DNA of 64,000 nucleotides from Paenibacillus sp. P25 (GCA_024704175.1 CP085629.1:4960001-5024000), one strand, 5' to 3'; shown: positions 9,098-18,768, numbered from the stretch's first letter. Translations and numbers: made by a program. Notes: a model not told the origin generated them from the letters alone.

Positions 9098-10013
9098 TCA
9101 AAGCCTGGAGCTGTAGAAGCCGACCAGCTTAAAAGCGTCGACAATGGCGTCCTTGGAAACCCGTTTGTAGCGGTTGGAAACGAAGAGCGCCGGGTTGAAT
9201 TGAAAGTTTCTCTCGGTGTACCGGAGTAATGCCATTTCAAGCAGCATATCGTACGCTTGGTCCGGCTCACGGAGCGGCGGCACCGCCGCCAGAGCGATTT
9301 CCTCCCTGATCGCGCGGTGCACGGGTTCCGGCGACCGTCCCTGGGCCTCCTGCCGCTGCAGCTTCAGGTAATAAATCCGCTGATCGTTGTCCAAACGAAA
9401 ACGGCGGTACTCCTTAAGCGACCCTTGCAGCTCCGGGTGTGCCGAACATAGCGGGCCGTCCACATCGCTCAGATTCCACTCCAATACTTCCTCGAGCGAT
9501 AAACCGGTAGAGGCTACTACCCGGAAAATGAGGTAATTGCGAAGCTTGTCGCGGAGTTTGCCCAACTTGAGGTCGGCATTCCTGTCCTGAAGGACCGTAA
9601 CATAATCGCGGTAAAGGCGGGCTTCGATCCTCTCCAATCGCCCTTCAATCCGCCCCTTCGGATGAATATCCTCAAATACATTGCTTTTGTTCAATGGCTT
9701 ATCCAGATATTTGGAAAAAGCAGCAATAGCGGAATACAGCTTATGTATATAGATACGGGACCTGCCCTCGCTCTCCAGCGGCTCGCGGAAAAATGCATTG
9801 ACGCTTCCCTCATCGAAGCTCGGAAACGTGTCCCTGTGCTCCCGGTACAAATAGTCGAAAAAACGTTCTAGACTATAAACATATACGTTCCGTGTCGTTT
9901 CGGCACTGTCCTTAAGTACATTCACCGCGAAGGCTTCAAGCTGTATCCCGCAGCGGCGCAAACCTTGCCTCGAGCTCAAGCCTGCCGGGCTCCCTTTTTG
10001 TGGTCTGAAGCAT
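9098..10013 (-). pseudogene. Degenerate, truncated tyrosine-recombinase-like protein
   Basis: About 305 residues. The N-terminal half is a good SAM-like core-binding domain of Xer/phage integrases (TTRNVYVYSLERFFDYLYREH, YIHKLYSAIAAFSKYLDKPLN). The catalytic half starts normally (LRNYLIFRVVASTGLSLEEVLEWNLSDVD), but the box I Arg of the usual TGLR motif is Ser. The protein stops at FVSNRYKRVSKDAIVDAFKLVGF, before the His-x-x-Arg and Tyr boxes, so no catalysis is expected. ATG 10013 fits if one base is restored near 9942 (RDTA to LEAFAVNVL); otherwise a TTG at 10042 is used. It may be a domesticated DNA-binding protein or a decaying integrase; no attachment site or phage genes are nearby. Confidence 0.6.
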
Positions 10014-10042
10014 AAACTTGAATGACCCCCTTGATCATCCAA

Positions 10043-10092
10043 ATGCCGGCACGGATACGCGCCGGCATGGAACGCCCGTCCCGGGACGGGTT
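10043..10092 (-). terminator. Hairpins downstream of the secreted-protein gene
   Basis: Two GC-rich hairpins end the exporter operon. One is the perfect 16-bp palindrome CCCGTCCCGGGACGGG, which overlaps the stop codon region. The other is ATGCCGGC (10043-10050) pairing with GCCGGCAT (10061-10068). The T run is short, so this is a tentative terminator. Confidence 0.45.
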
Positions 10093-12361
10093 ATTTCAAT
10101 TCTTTGACAAGCCGCTTCACGGTGCCGCCCGGCGTATCGATCGTCTCATATACGCGGATCGTGATCCCGCTCTCGATCTGATCCGAGGTAAGGCCCGTGA
10201 AGGTGATTCGCTGCTTGCCGCTGATCAATTTGTCGGTTCCCGTGAATGTCATTGTCTTCGAGCCGACCACACGGTCCAGCGTATCGACCAGATCGAATTC
10301 CATCTTCGAGAAGTTCTGGTCGACGACGACCGGATCCTGATGCTGAATATCCATGGTGATATCGAGCAGATAGGAGTAGCCGCTGCTGTACGTCCAGCTC
10401 AGCGAATAATCCTTAAGATTCACCAGGAATGGGTAGAAGGAAAGGGCGTTCGTATCGCTCTCCGGCTGGATGGCGACCTGGAAGGCGCCGAGCGAGATTT
10501 TCCCCTGCGCAACCGATTGATCGTCATACACGTTCAAGGCAAAGCTTTGCTCCTTCTCGCTGGAAGGCAGCAAATAAGAGTAGCTGACGATGTAGGACGT
10601 CCCCGGCATAATTTGCGTCGCGACCGAGCTTTGTCTGGTGCCTGTGTAAGACTGCCCGAGACTGTTGCTCAGCTCGTTCTCCAAAGCCGGCGGCGTAACG
10701 GAGGACGTGCCGTTATTGGTGAATTTAAATTTAGCTATGGCCGTTTTATAGCCGTAATCCTCGTTCTCGTGAAGATGTAGCTCGACAAGCGAGACATCCA
10801 GATTTTTGTCAATCAGGCCCGTATCGCGCAGAGCCAGCTTGCTTCCCATTTCGTATGCCTGCGCCTGCTGCAAAGCGGTAACGCCTGCGGCCGCTCCCTT
10901 GAGGCTGAACGCCATCACCGGAATGCTGGTGGACGAGCTTGAGCCGGTCGCCGTGCTTGCACTGGAATTCGTGGAGGAAGCGGACGACGATGAGTCGCTA
11001 GTGCTTGTAGACGAGCCGGTTGTCCCGGTGGACGTGCTGCTGGTCGTTGTACCGGAGGTGGTGCCGGACGCGGTCGTCGAAGCGGCTGTTCCCGTCGCGG
11101 CCGTCGATGCGGCCGTTGAGCTCGACGATGTTGAAGCAGATGCGGTCGTATCCGATGCGGACACGGATTTCCACAGTACCAGCAGGGCGGAATTCGGATC
11201 CGCTCCGCTCGGCAGGACGGCGTTGAAGTAGTAGGAAACCGACTCCTTTGGCGCCAAATACGCGGCGCGGGAGGAATGATCGCTCGAGGTCACGGCCGCC
11301 CCGCTCCCGCCGAATTCATACGTCGCGGACAGCGACGGTACAGCTGCGTAAGTATCCCCTTGATTGGTCAGGGTGACGATCGTCTGGATATGCAGGCCGT
11401 CCGACTGCTGATTGTAGACGGACTTCTCCGTCGCCAAGGAGAGTTTGTCCGTGCCGTCTCCGGTATAGGACTGTTCCGAGCCCAGGGAAGCGGCCGTCAA
11501 GGATCCCGCCGCATTCAGGCTTCCGAGCACCGTGTCCGTACCTTGGTTCGAAGTATAGAACTCGGCCGTCAGGCCGTTTTCCGTCAAGCCCGCGGGCACC
11601 GGTGTTTTCAATACAAGGCTTGCGGATTGCCCCGGGAACAGCGACTGTCCCGATCCGCCCGTCAAAGTCGAGGCATAGGTCAGCCCGTCGCCGTCCTTTA
11701 AGCGGTACAGCAGCGCGGAAGGGAGCTTCAGGCTGGCCGAGCCCAGGTTGCGGACCGTGAGCTCCGAATAGATCTCCCATTCGTTATTGTGAAACACCCG
11801 GTAGCTTCGGCCGAGCTGAATGCCGACAGAAGCATCGCCCGCCAGCGTATTATCCAGCTGATACATATTCAGTACGAGCCGCGATCCGCTCCCCTGTCCC
11901 TGCGCCACCGCCGGTTCCACCGGCGACTCGCCGAGGTCGCTCATGAAATCCGCCTGGCTTTCGTCCCAGCGGAAAATATCCACCTTGAGCCGGTTCGCCG
12001 TTTCGCTTGCCGCCACGCTGGAGGTAAAGCGGAACACCTGCTCCTCGCCCGCCGCGACCACGGAGCTTTTCTTCTCGTTCAGCTTCGCGGTGAAGCTTCG
12101 TCCGTCCGTATCCGTGACGCGGACGCCGTAGTTGTTGAAATCGAAGCTCCCGCCGCTCCCGTTATGTAAACGAAGCGAGAACTGCAGGGTAGACGAGGAT
12201 AAGGCCGCCTGGTCCAGTGTAAAATAGGCGGCGCTGTCCACGAAGACGCCCGCCTCCCCGGCATGAGCCGCCGGAGCAAAGGCGCCAAGCGCCATACTCC
12301 CGGAGAGAAAAAGCGCCAGGCTTGCTTTCAGCCATGTCACGGTTCTGAATTGTTGAATCAA
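10091..12361 (-). CDS. Large secreted protein with Ser/Thr-rich linker, exporter-linked
   Basis: 756 residues from TTG at 12361 (nine bases after AGGAGG). An upstream TTG at 12370 touches the ribosome binding site directly and is unlikely. A signal peptide is evident (TWLKASLALFLSGSMALGAFAPAAHAGE). Residues ~35-400 form two or three beta-sandwich-like units (LQFSLRLHNGSGGSFDFNNYGVRV; SYRVFHNNEWEIYSELTVRNLG). Then comes an ~85-residue almost pure Ser/Thr/Ala/Gly linker and a C-terminal ~250-residue beta-rich domain. No known family is recognised. It is the last gene of the adaptor-ATPase-permease operon, 45 bp after the permease, so it is probably cargo of, or a surface partner for, that MacAB-like exporter. 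Confidence 0.75.
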   Translation of the reverse strand: MIQQFRTVTWLKASLALFLSGSMALGAFAPAAHAGEAGVFVDSAAYFTLDQAALSSSTLQFSLRLHNGSGGSFDFNNYGVRVTDTDGRSFTAKLNEKKSSVVAAGEEQVFRFTSSVAASETANRLKVDIFRWDESQADFMSDLGESPVEPAVAQGQGSGSRLVLNMYQLDNTLAGDASVGIQLGRSYRVFHNNEWEIYSELTVRNLGSASLKLPSALLYRLKDGDGLTYASTLTGGSGQSLFPGQSASLVLKTPVPAGLTENGLTAEFYTSNQGTDTVLGSLNAAGSLTAASLGSEQSYTGDGTDKLSLATEKSVYNQQSDGLHIQTIVTLTNQGDTYAAVPSLSATYEFGGSGAAVTSSDHSSRAAYLAPKESVSYYFNAVLPSGADPNSALLVLWKSVSASDTTASASTSSSSTAASTAATGTAASTTASGTTSGTTTSSTSTGTTGSSTSTSDSSSSASSTNSSASTATGSSSSTSIPVMAFSLKGAAAGVTALQQAQAYEMGSKLALRDTGLIDKNLDVSLVELHLHENEDYGYKTAIAKFKFTNNGTSSVTPPALENELSNSLGQSYTGTRQSSVATQIMPGTSYIVSYSYLLPSSEKEQSFALNVYDDQSVAQGKISLGAFQVAIQPESDTNALSFYPFLVNLKDYSLSWTYSSGYSYLLDITMDIQHQDPVVVDQNFSKMEFDLVDTLDRVVGSKTMTFTGTDKLISGKQRITFTGLTSDQIESGITIRVYETIDTPGGTVKRLVKELK

Positions 12362-12406
12362 TGCCGTCAACCTCCTGTTTTCACATTGTCGAATAGATAC
12401 CCGTTA

Positions 12407-13586
12407 TCAGTCGGTGCGAAGCGCATCGATCGGTCTGAGCTTGGACGCCTTGTTGGCCGGGTAGATCCCGAAGATGACCCCTACCAAGGCGGAGAATAAG
12501 AAGGCGTACATTCCGGAGCTCAGCGAAAGCGATGTCGTCTGGCTCGGACTGATCAGCGGCCAGGCCAGCGATAATACAATCCCGAGCGCAAGCCCGATGA
12601 GTCCGCCCAAGCCGCTGATGACCGTCGCTTCCACCAGAAACTGGAACAAAATATGCTGCCGCTTCGCCCCGATCGACTTGCGGATGCCGATCTCCCTCGT
12701 CCTTTCACTCACCGTCATGAGCATGATATTCATAATTCCGATCCCGCCGACGAGCAGAGAGATCGCCGCCACACTGACGAGTTGCCGGGTCATGGTGCTG
12801 GAGGATGCCTGCATCGTACTCAGCGGCTGCGAGGAGTTGAAGATGTTGTAGCCCGAAGTGCTTTTAAATTTGTTGTACAAATAGGTGTTCAGAACGTTCT
12901 GCACCCGCGTCGTATCCGTGCTGGAAGCCGCTTCGACGTAGGCGGCTGCGGATCGTGCCCAGCTTGAAATCCCGCTGCAGTGTGTTCAGCGGAACGAAAA
13001 TGCTGCTGTCGAGCGATGTGCCGTTCGTATTGGAGCCTTTCGTTTTCAGCTTGCCGATCACGGTGTAGACATAACCCGAAATATTGATTTCCTTGCCGAT
13101 CGGGTCGTCCTTGCCGAAAAATTCCGTCGCAATGTCGCTCCCGATCACGGCCACATGGTTGCGGAAATCCAGGTCGGCCTGCGCCAGGAAGCGCCCGGTC
13201 TCGACCTCGCCCTGCTGCATTTCGAGGTAACGGTCGTTCGTGCCGATGACATTATAGGTTTGCTGATCCTTCTCGTATTTGACGTTCGCGCTGCTCTTGG
13301 TCATGGTCGGGGCGATCGACTTGATGCCGTTCGTGCTCTCAAGCTGCATCAGCTCGTCGTAATTGAGCTGGGTGGCGCGGCCGGTGCCGCGCAGATTGAC
13401 GACGAGCAGATTCGTCCCCAGACTCTCGTACTGCTTCGCGATCGTCTCCTGGCTCCCTTTGCCGATGGAGACCAGCGTAATGACGGAGCTGACCCCGATA
13501 ATGACGCCGAGCATCGTCAGGATCGTCCGAAGCAGGTTGGACCGTACGGTCCCGATCGCCATGCCGAACAACTCCCACAGGTTCAC
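12407..13586 (-). CDS. MacB-type ABC transporter permease, frameshifted
   Basis: About 393 residues when repaired. The start is GTG at 13586, overlapping the ATPase stop (GTGA), so translation is coupled. The N-terminus has the first membrane helix of MacB permeases (LLRTILTMLGVIIGVSSVITLVSIGKG). A periplasmic-core-like extracellular domain follows (LVVNLRGTGRATQLNYDELM; VIGSDIATEFFGKDDPIGKEINISGYVYTVIGKLK). The C-terminus is an FtsX-like three-helix domain (VAAISLLVGGIGIMNIMLMTVSERTREIGIRKSIGA) ending in KLRPIDALRTD. The frame breaks near 12940 in the extracellular loop; both halves belong to one protein. Confidence 0.9.
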
Positions 13587-14323
13587 GTAACCACCTCCGG
13601 TACAAGCTCCGGCACCGGCGCCTCCGTAGGGACGGGAAGCGGTGCGTTGCGCACGTCGCCGACGATTTCGCCGTCCCGTAAGGAGATCACTCTCTTGGCA
13701 TTATCGGCGATATGGTTATCGTGGGTAATGAGCACGATCGTGTTGCCCTGCTCGTTCAGCTGGACGATCAGCTCCAGCACCTCGGCGCTCGTTCTGGAAT
13801 CGAGCGCCCCTGTCGGTTCGTCCGCCAGAATGATGGACGGGGATATCGCAAGGGCTCTAGAGATGGCGACCCTCTGCTGCTGTCCGCCGGACAGCTCGCT
13901 CGGCCGGTGATGCCCGCGTCCCCCCATCCCGAGCTTCTCCAGCATCCGCTGTGCGCGTTCCCTCCGCACCTTGGGCGGAATGCCCGCATAGATCATGGGC
14001 GGCTCCACATTTTGCAGCGCCGTGAGCCGCGGAAGCAGATTGAACTGCTGAAAGATGAAGCCGATCTTACGGTTGCGGATCTCGGCGAGTCCGTTGTCGG
14101 ACAGCTTCTCCGTGGCTACGCCGTCCAGCTTATAGTCGCCGCTGGAAGGGGTATCGAGCAGCCCGATCGTATTCATCATCGTCGATTTGCCGGAGCCGCT
14201 CGGCCCGATAATCGCTACAAAATCGCTTTTCTGAATCGATAGGGAAATATGTTTGAGAATATGCAGCTTCTCGGTACCGCGGGTATACCATTTGCAGATG
14301 TCGCTGAGTTCAATAATGTTCAT
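13583..14323 (-). CDS. MacB-type ABC transporter ATP-binding protein
   Basis: 246 residues, a complete LolD/MacB-like ATPase. The Walker A is GPSGSGKST (residues ~41-49), the Q-loop is FIFQQFNLLP, the ABC signature is LSGGQQQRVAISRALA and the Walker B is IILADEPTGALD. The H-loop His is in IVLITHDNH. A 20-residue Pro/Val-rich tail follows the nucleotide-binding domain. It lies 29 bp after the adaptor gene and overlaps the permease start by 4 nt, giving an adaptor-ATPase-permease operon typical of Gram-positive MacAB-like systems that export peptides, antibiotics or signals. Confidence 0.95.
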   Translation of the reverse strand: MNIIELSDICKWYTRGTEKLHILKHISLSIQKSDFVAIIGPSGSGKSTMMNTIGLLDTPSSGDYKLDGVATEKLSDNGLAEIRNRKIGFIFQQFNLLPRLTALQNVEPPMIYAGIPPKVRRERAQRMLEKLGMGGRGHHRPSELSGGQQQRVAISRALAISPSIILADEPTGALDSRTSAEVLELIVQLNEQGNTIVLITHDNHIADNAKRVISLRDGEIVGDVRNAPLPVPTEAPVPELVPEVVT

Positions 14324-14352
14324 GCCGCTAATCGCTCCTTTCCGCGGTCAGG

Positions 14353-16005
14353 TTAGGATCCTGGAGGAGGCCCTCCGTTACCGCCATTGCCGCCCCCGCC
14401 AGGCATACCGCCGCCCATGCCGCCGGGCATCTGATTGTTCGAATTCGTCGTTGTCGTCTTCCTCGTCGGCATCACGACCTGATCGCCCTCCGACAAGCCG
14501 CTGACGATCTCCACCTTGGTCGAGCTGCGGATCCCGATCTGGACTTCGTGCTGCTCCTCCATCGTTCCGTCCGCTTTCAAGAGCGTAACGTAATACTTGC
14601 TCTTCTGCGTCTGCAGCGCCTGGATCGGGAGCGTAAGAATGTCCTTCTTATCCTGAATCTGAATTTCCGCGGTGGCGGTCATCCCGTATTTGAGATCGTT
14701 CTGTTCGGTATTCTTTACCGCAACGACCACATCATAGGTCGTAACCCCGTTGCTGGTCGTTCCGACGTTCGATACTTGGGCCACTTCGCCTTCGAACGTT
14801 TTGCCGGACAGCGAGTCGACCTTGACCGTCGCCTTCTGCCCGACCTTGACGCTGGTTAAGTCCAGTTCGTCGACCGCGATCGGAAGCTGCATCGTATCGA
14901 GGCTCGCGACCGCTCCAAGATTGGCGGACTGCAGAATTTGCGCCCCGACCGGGTAGCTCGCCAGCACATTCGTCTTGCTTTGCTGGCGAAGTCGCTCGAG
15001 AAAACGCCGTCGAACGGCGCGGTGATCGTGAGCTGTTTCACCTTTTGCTGCGCGTCGTTCACTTTGATCTTCTGGCTCTCGATCGCCGCCTGCTTGCTCG
15101 CAATGTCGCTCTGAAGCGTATCGTTGACCACCACGGCGATCAGATCGCCTTGAGTCACGGTCTGGCCGGTCTTCGGCTTCACGCTCTGAATCGTTCCGCT
15201 CACATTCGCGAATACATCCTGCGTATTCACGTAATCGAGCGCCGCCTGGTTGTTCGACTGGATCTCCCGGCCGCCGGCCGTGAAGCACGCCCTTCACTTT
15301 CATTCCTGCATCCAACGTCTTGTCGTTCTTCACGCGGATATTGACATCGACGAGCTTGCTTCCGTTCGCATCGGCCGTGACGTCGCGGCTGACGGATTCC
15401 ACCGTTCCCGTCTTGGTCATCATGTAGCCGTCCACGCTCAGTTGGAGGGAATCGCCCTGCTTTAACTGAAGCGCCTCCTGCAGCGGAAACGACAAGGTTA
15501 CGCTCAGCAGGGACGGGTCGGAGATCGTGGCGATTTTGGTCGTTTTCGACACCTGGTCGCCCGCGCTGATATTCGTCGCGAGCGTCAGCTTCCCGCCGGA
15601 CGGCGCCGTGATGTTCAGATGATTCTGCTGGTCCTGCAAATCCTTGAGATCCTGCTCATACTGCAGCAGCGTAACCTGGGCGGACTGCAGATCGGCTTCA
15701 TAGGAAGGAACCGACAGCTCGACGAGCACATCCCCTTTTTTCACCGCCTTGTTCCGGGTCAAATTCATCGTTTTGATCACCCCGTCGACGGGTGCGATGA
15801 TGTTCTGCATATCCTTCGCCTGAAATTGCGAGGTTCCCGAGATTGTGGAGCTGATAGCCCCTTTCGTCACCTTCATAACCGTTTGATTCGTGGCCGTCGC
15901 CGATTTAGCCGACGTCCGATGATGCAAGTAATAATAGGTGCCCGACCCGGCGAGCAGCAGACCCGCGAGCAGGACAATCCATTTTTTCCCCAGCCGCATT
16001 GCCAT
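14353..16005 (-). CDS. MacA/HlyD-type exporter adaptor, two compensating frameshifts
   Basis: 550 codons, with ATG 16005 behind GAGGAG. An N-terminal membrane anchor (WIVLLAGLLLAGSGTYYYL) is followed by a barrel-sandwich lipoyl half (GTSQFQAKDMQNIIAPVDGVIKTM), a coiled-coil hairpin (SYEADLQSAQVTLLQYEQDLKDLQDQQN) and beta-barrel segments. The stretch from about 15290 to 14990 is out of frame. In the -1 frame it reads VSGTIQSVKPKTGQTVTQGD and KQLTITAPFDGVFSSDFASKA, a second lipoyl/coiled-coil unit, so two indels cancel. The C-terminus ends in a Gly/Pro/Met-rich tail. The protein links the exporter across the cell wall and is the first gene of the operon. Confidence 0.9.
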   Translation of the reverse strand: MAMRLGKKWIVLLAGLLLAGSGTYYYLHHRTSAKSATATNQTVMKVTKGAISSTISGTSQFQAKDMQNIIAPVDGVIKTMNLTRNKAVKKGDVLVELSVPSYEADLQSAQVTLLQYEQDLKDLQDQQNHLNITAPSGGKLTLATNISAGDQVSKTTKIATISDPSLLSVTLSFPLQEALQLKQGDSLQLSVDGYMMTKTGTVESVSRDVTADANGSKLVDVNIRVKNDKTLDAGMKVKGVLHGRRPGDPVEQPGGARLREYAGCIRECERNDSEREAEDRPDRDSRRSDRRGGQRYASERHCEQAGGDREPEDQSERRAAKGETAHDHRAVRRRFLERLRQQSKTNVLASYPVGAQILQSANLGAVASLDTMQLPIAVDELDLTSVKVGQKATVKVDSLSGKTFEGEVAQVSNVGTTSNGVTTYDVVVAVKNTEQNDLKYGMTATAEIQIQDKKDILTLPIQALQTQKSKYYVTLLKADGTMEEQHEVQIGIRSSTKVEIVSGLSEGDQVVMPTRKTTTTNSNNQMPGGMGGGMPGGGGNGGNGGPPPGS

Positions 16006-16420
16006 ACCCTTGCTCCTCTCATAGATGATCGTTCTGTCCGGTTGTTATGTATCCCGCCTTGTTCCTATGGAAGCCCTATACTCTGTATCCCCCTTATCAA
16101 GTTTGTTGCCTGTGGCTTCCATGGATCGGCTTGCCAACACCAAGTATAGGTGCCTTCTCTGAAATGGCTATGAAAGCCAGCTGAAAATCCCCTGAGCGTC
16201 AACTGAAAGTTGGTTGAATTTGGCACATTGTTAGGTATTAACACCCATATAAAGTATCTTTGTCCGGACAAAAATAGTAGTTTAGACCCGACACACGACA
16301 AAATAAGCCTCCAACTCATTACCACCATGCATGAAAACAGTGTAAAAAATGAATTATACACATTGATTCTTCCGGTGTATGCTTATATGCAGAAAATGTG
16401 AATCGGAAGGATGAAAAACC
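16006..16420. other. 415-bp divergent intergenic region with a 14-bp palindrome
   Basis: This region separates the exporter operon (minus) from the MFS gene (plus). It holds the perfect palindrome TTTGTCCGGACAAA at 16259-16272, a candidate operator, and an imperfect TCAACTG/TTGGTTGA repeat near 16199-16216. A TTGATT hexamer near 16362 lies ahead of the MFS gene, but no clean promoter pair was found. No gene is seen. Confidence 0.45.
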
Positions 16421-17677
16421 ATGAGCCTCATCACAGCAGCGAAGTCTATGATTAGAGAGGCGGAAGCGAAGGACGAGGGGTATCTCGAACGCGGGAGCAA
16501 GGAATACAGGCAGGGGAGCCTGGCTTTGTTTGCCGCGGGCTTAGCCACCTTTGCCGTTCTGTACTGCGTACAGCCGCTGTTTCCGGTTTACGTCAAGGAG
16601 TTCGGCCTATCTCCTGCGACGGCCAGCCTGTCGTTATCCGTCAGCACCATTCTGCTCGCGGTCTCGGCGCCGGCGACCAGCTTCTTATCCGACCGGATCG
16701 GCCGAAAATCGCTGATGGTGCTGTCGCTCCTCATTTCCTCGGTCTGCTGCCTGCTGACGGCCTTTGCACCGAACTTTGCAAGCCTGCTTGCGATCCGCGC
16801 GGTTCAAGGAATGGTGCTCGCCGGCCTGCCTGCCGTAGCAATGACTTATCTGGCGGAAGAAATGGAAGCGAAAAGCCTGGGATTTGCCATGGGGCTGTAT
16901 ATCAGCGGGAATACGATCGGGGGATTGTTCGGGCGGGTCGCCGTCAGCACGCTAACCGAAGCGCTCTCCTGGCGATGGGGAATCGGTATCCTGGCCGTGA
17001 TCAGCCTTGCAGCCAGCCTGTATTTCTGGCGGAATCTGCCGCCTTCCCGGCATTTCCGGATGCGGCGGATGGAGCCGAAAGCCATTCTGCAGCTCTTCGC
17101 CGCACAATTCCGCGATTCCGGCCTGATCTGCCTGTTTGCGCTCGGCGCGATTCTGATGGGGGGCTTTGTCACGCTGTATAACTATTTGGAGTTCCGTCTG
17201 CTGGAAGCGCCGTTTCATCTGCCTCCGACGCTGGTCGGTTGGGTTTTCGTGATTTATTTGGTAGGAACGTTCAGCTCTTCCTGGATGGGCCGGATGAGCG
17301 ACCGGATCGGACGGCGGGCGGTTCTTTGGATCAACGTGCTCCTGATGCTGGCCGGAATCCTCCTGACGCTTTCCGCCCAGCTGGCGGTAGTCATTCTCGG
17401 GGCGGGGATCTTTACCTTCGGCTTCTTCGGCGACCATTCGACGGCCAGCTCCTGGGTGGGCGACCGGGCGGCGGCCGGCAAAGCGCAGGCGTCCTCCCTG
17501 TATCTGCTCTTCTATTACGTGGGATCGAGCCTCGGAGGATCGGCCGGCGGGCTGTTCTGGAGCCGGTACGAATGGGCGGGCATCGTCGGCATGATCTCTG
17601 TCATGCTGCTGCTGGCCATGGTATTCTCCTTTGCTCTAACCGCACTTGTACCGGAGCGGGCTAAGCTTCTCCATTAA
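16421..17677 (+). CDS. MFS transporter (YnfM-like drug efflux)
   Basis: 418 residues and intact. A cytosolic N-terminal tail of ~35 residues is followed by 12 membrane helices with MFS signatures: the loop 2-3 motif FLSDRIGRKSLMV, RAVQGMVLAGLPAVAMTYLAEEM, and a second-half repeat WMGRMSDRIGRRAVLW. The Tyr/Phe-rich TM1 (LATFAVLYCVQPLFPVYVKEFGLSP) is typical of the YnfM/CynX-like subgroup. The start ATG 16421 is preceded by GGAAGGATG. It converges with the LysR gene, overlapping it tail to tail by 17 bp. Substrate unknown. Confidence 0.9.
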   Translation: MSLITAAKSMIREAEAKDEGYLERGSKEYRQGSLALFAAGLATFAVLYCVQPLFPVYVKEFGLSPATASLSLSVSTILLAVSAPATSFLSDRIGRKSLMVLSLLISSVCCLLTAFAPNFASLLAIRAVQGMVLAGLPAVAMTYLAEEMEAKSLGFAMGLYISGNTIGGLFGRVAVSTLTEALSWRWGIGILAVISLAASLYFWRNLPPSRHFRMRRMEPKAILQLFAAQFRDSGLICLFALGAILMGGFVTLYNYLEFRLLEAPFHLPPTLVGWVFVIYLVGTFSSSWMGRMSDRIGRRAVLWINVLLMLAGILLTLSAQLAVVILGAGIFTFGFFGDHSTASSWVGDRAAAGKAQASSLYLLFYYVGSSLGGSAGGLFWSRYEWAGIVGMISVMLLLAMVFSFALTALVPERAKLLH

Positions 17678-18547
17678 AATACTCCATCACAAATTGCAAA
17701 AACCGTTTGGCCGAGGGAGACAAATACCGCTCTTTCACCCAGGCTACGCCGATAATCCGGCGGCATTCCGGGAAGCTTACACTGAGCTTGGCCAGATGAT
17801 AGCCGCCCAGTCCCTTCACCTCGGGAATCAACGCTACGCCGAATCCGGCGGCCGCAAGACCCGCCACGGTATGGATCTCCTCCCCTTCGAAGGCGATCCT
17901 TGGGGTAAACCCTGCCTCCGCGCATAACCGGTCGATAATCGTACGCGGCCCATAGCCGGTTTTGAAGGAAATCATCGGCTCGTCCGCAATTTCCGCCAAG
18001 GAAACCGACGGGCGATCCACGAGCCGGTGATGGGTCGGCACGAAGACGAACAGCTCCTCGCTCCACAGTTGCCGCCATTCCAGCGGAAATGGGGCATCTC
18101 CCGGCACCGAGCAAAGGCAAAGGTCGGTTGTGCCCTCGCCGAGCTGCTGCAGCAGGGAAGTCGTATTGCTCTGGTTCAGCTGAAAACGGACCTTCGGGTA
18201 CCGGACGCGAAACGAGGCGATCAGATCGGGAATGAGATGAGAGCCCAGCGTATGAAGAAACCCGAGCGCGACCTCCCCGCTTCCTCATCGAGCAGATCCT
18301 GAATTTCCAGTCTGCCCTCCTCATACTCCTTCAAAATCCGCTGTACCCGCTTCAAAAACAGTTGCCCGTACCGGTTGAGCGTGATCGAGCGCCCCTGCCG
18401 GTCGAACAGCGGCACGCCCAGCTCGCTCTCCAGACGGGCGATGGAGCGGCTCAGCGCCGATTGGGATACGGACAAATATTCCGAGGCGCGGGTCATATGC
18501 TCCATCCGGGCTACGGTTTGAAAATATTCAAGCTGCTGCCATTCCAA
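17661..18547 (-). CDS. LysR-family transcriptional regulator, frameshifted
   Basis: About 295 residues. The start is TTG at 18547, seven bases after AGGAGGA. N-terminal winged HTH: MEWQQLEYFQTVARMEHMTRASEYLSVSQSALSRSIARLESELGVPLF. The frame breaks near 18285 within DLLDEEAG. The effector domain continues with EVALGFLHTLGSHLIPDLI, EELFVFVPTHHRLVDRPSVSLAEIADEPMISF and a VAGLAAAGFGVALIPEV segment. The subgroup resembles GltC/CzcR-type regulators of Bacillales. It is divergent from the second MFS gene and convergent with the first. LysR proteins usually control the divergent neighbour, so MFS 18769-19983 is the likely target. Confidence 0.88.
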
Positions 18548-18706
18548 AGAAACTCCTCCTGTAAATTGCCCGTTTTATCAACATTTTAGCAAAAAAGGTG
18601 CCGTCCGCCTAAGCAAAAGCTGAGCGATAATCCATTAACGGGAGTGGAGTCCGTCATTTTCGGGACATTTCAAGCTGACGTGGCCTTAACGGAAGTTTCC
18701 CGGCGA

Positions 18707-18736
18707 TTGTAGCCCAAGATCGGCCCATGCTATAAT
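18707..18736 (+). promoter_or_regulatory. SigA-type promoter of MFS gene
   Basis: TTGTAG at 18707-18712, an 18-nt spacer and a perfect TATAAT at 18731-18736, about 32 bp upstream of the ATG at 18769, which has an AGAGGGGGAAT ribosome binding site. Confidence 0.7.
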
Positions 18737-18768
18737 GTCGGGATGGATCAAGAGGGGGAATCATTCTC

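Noticed and set aside
8995-9270. Reading on the recombinase-like gene in another frame gives HLRHTAAAV, resembling the His-x-x-Arg box of integrases.
   Set aside because: The same bases form a perfect hairpin plus T run directly after the in-frame stop, so they are better explained as a terminator. The expected catalytic His position would be Glu, and no Tyr box follows.
10919-11170. Low-complexity DNA in the secreted-protein gene.
   Set aside because: It encodes an in-frame Ser/Thr/Ala/Gly linker rather than a noncoding repeat.
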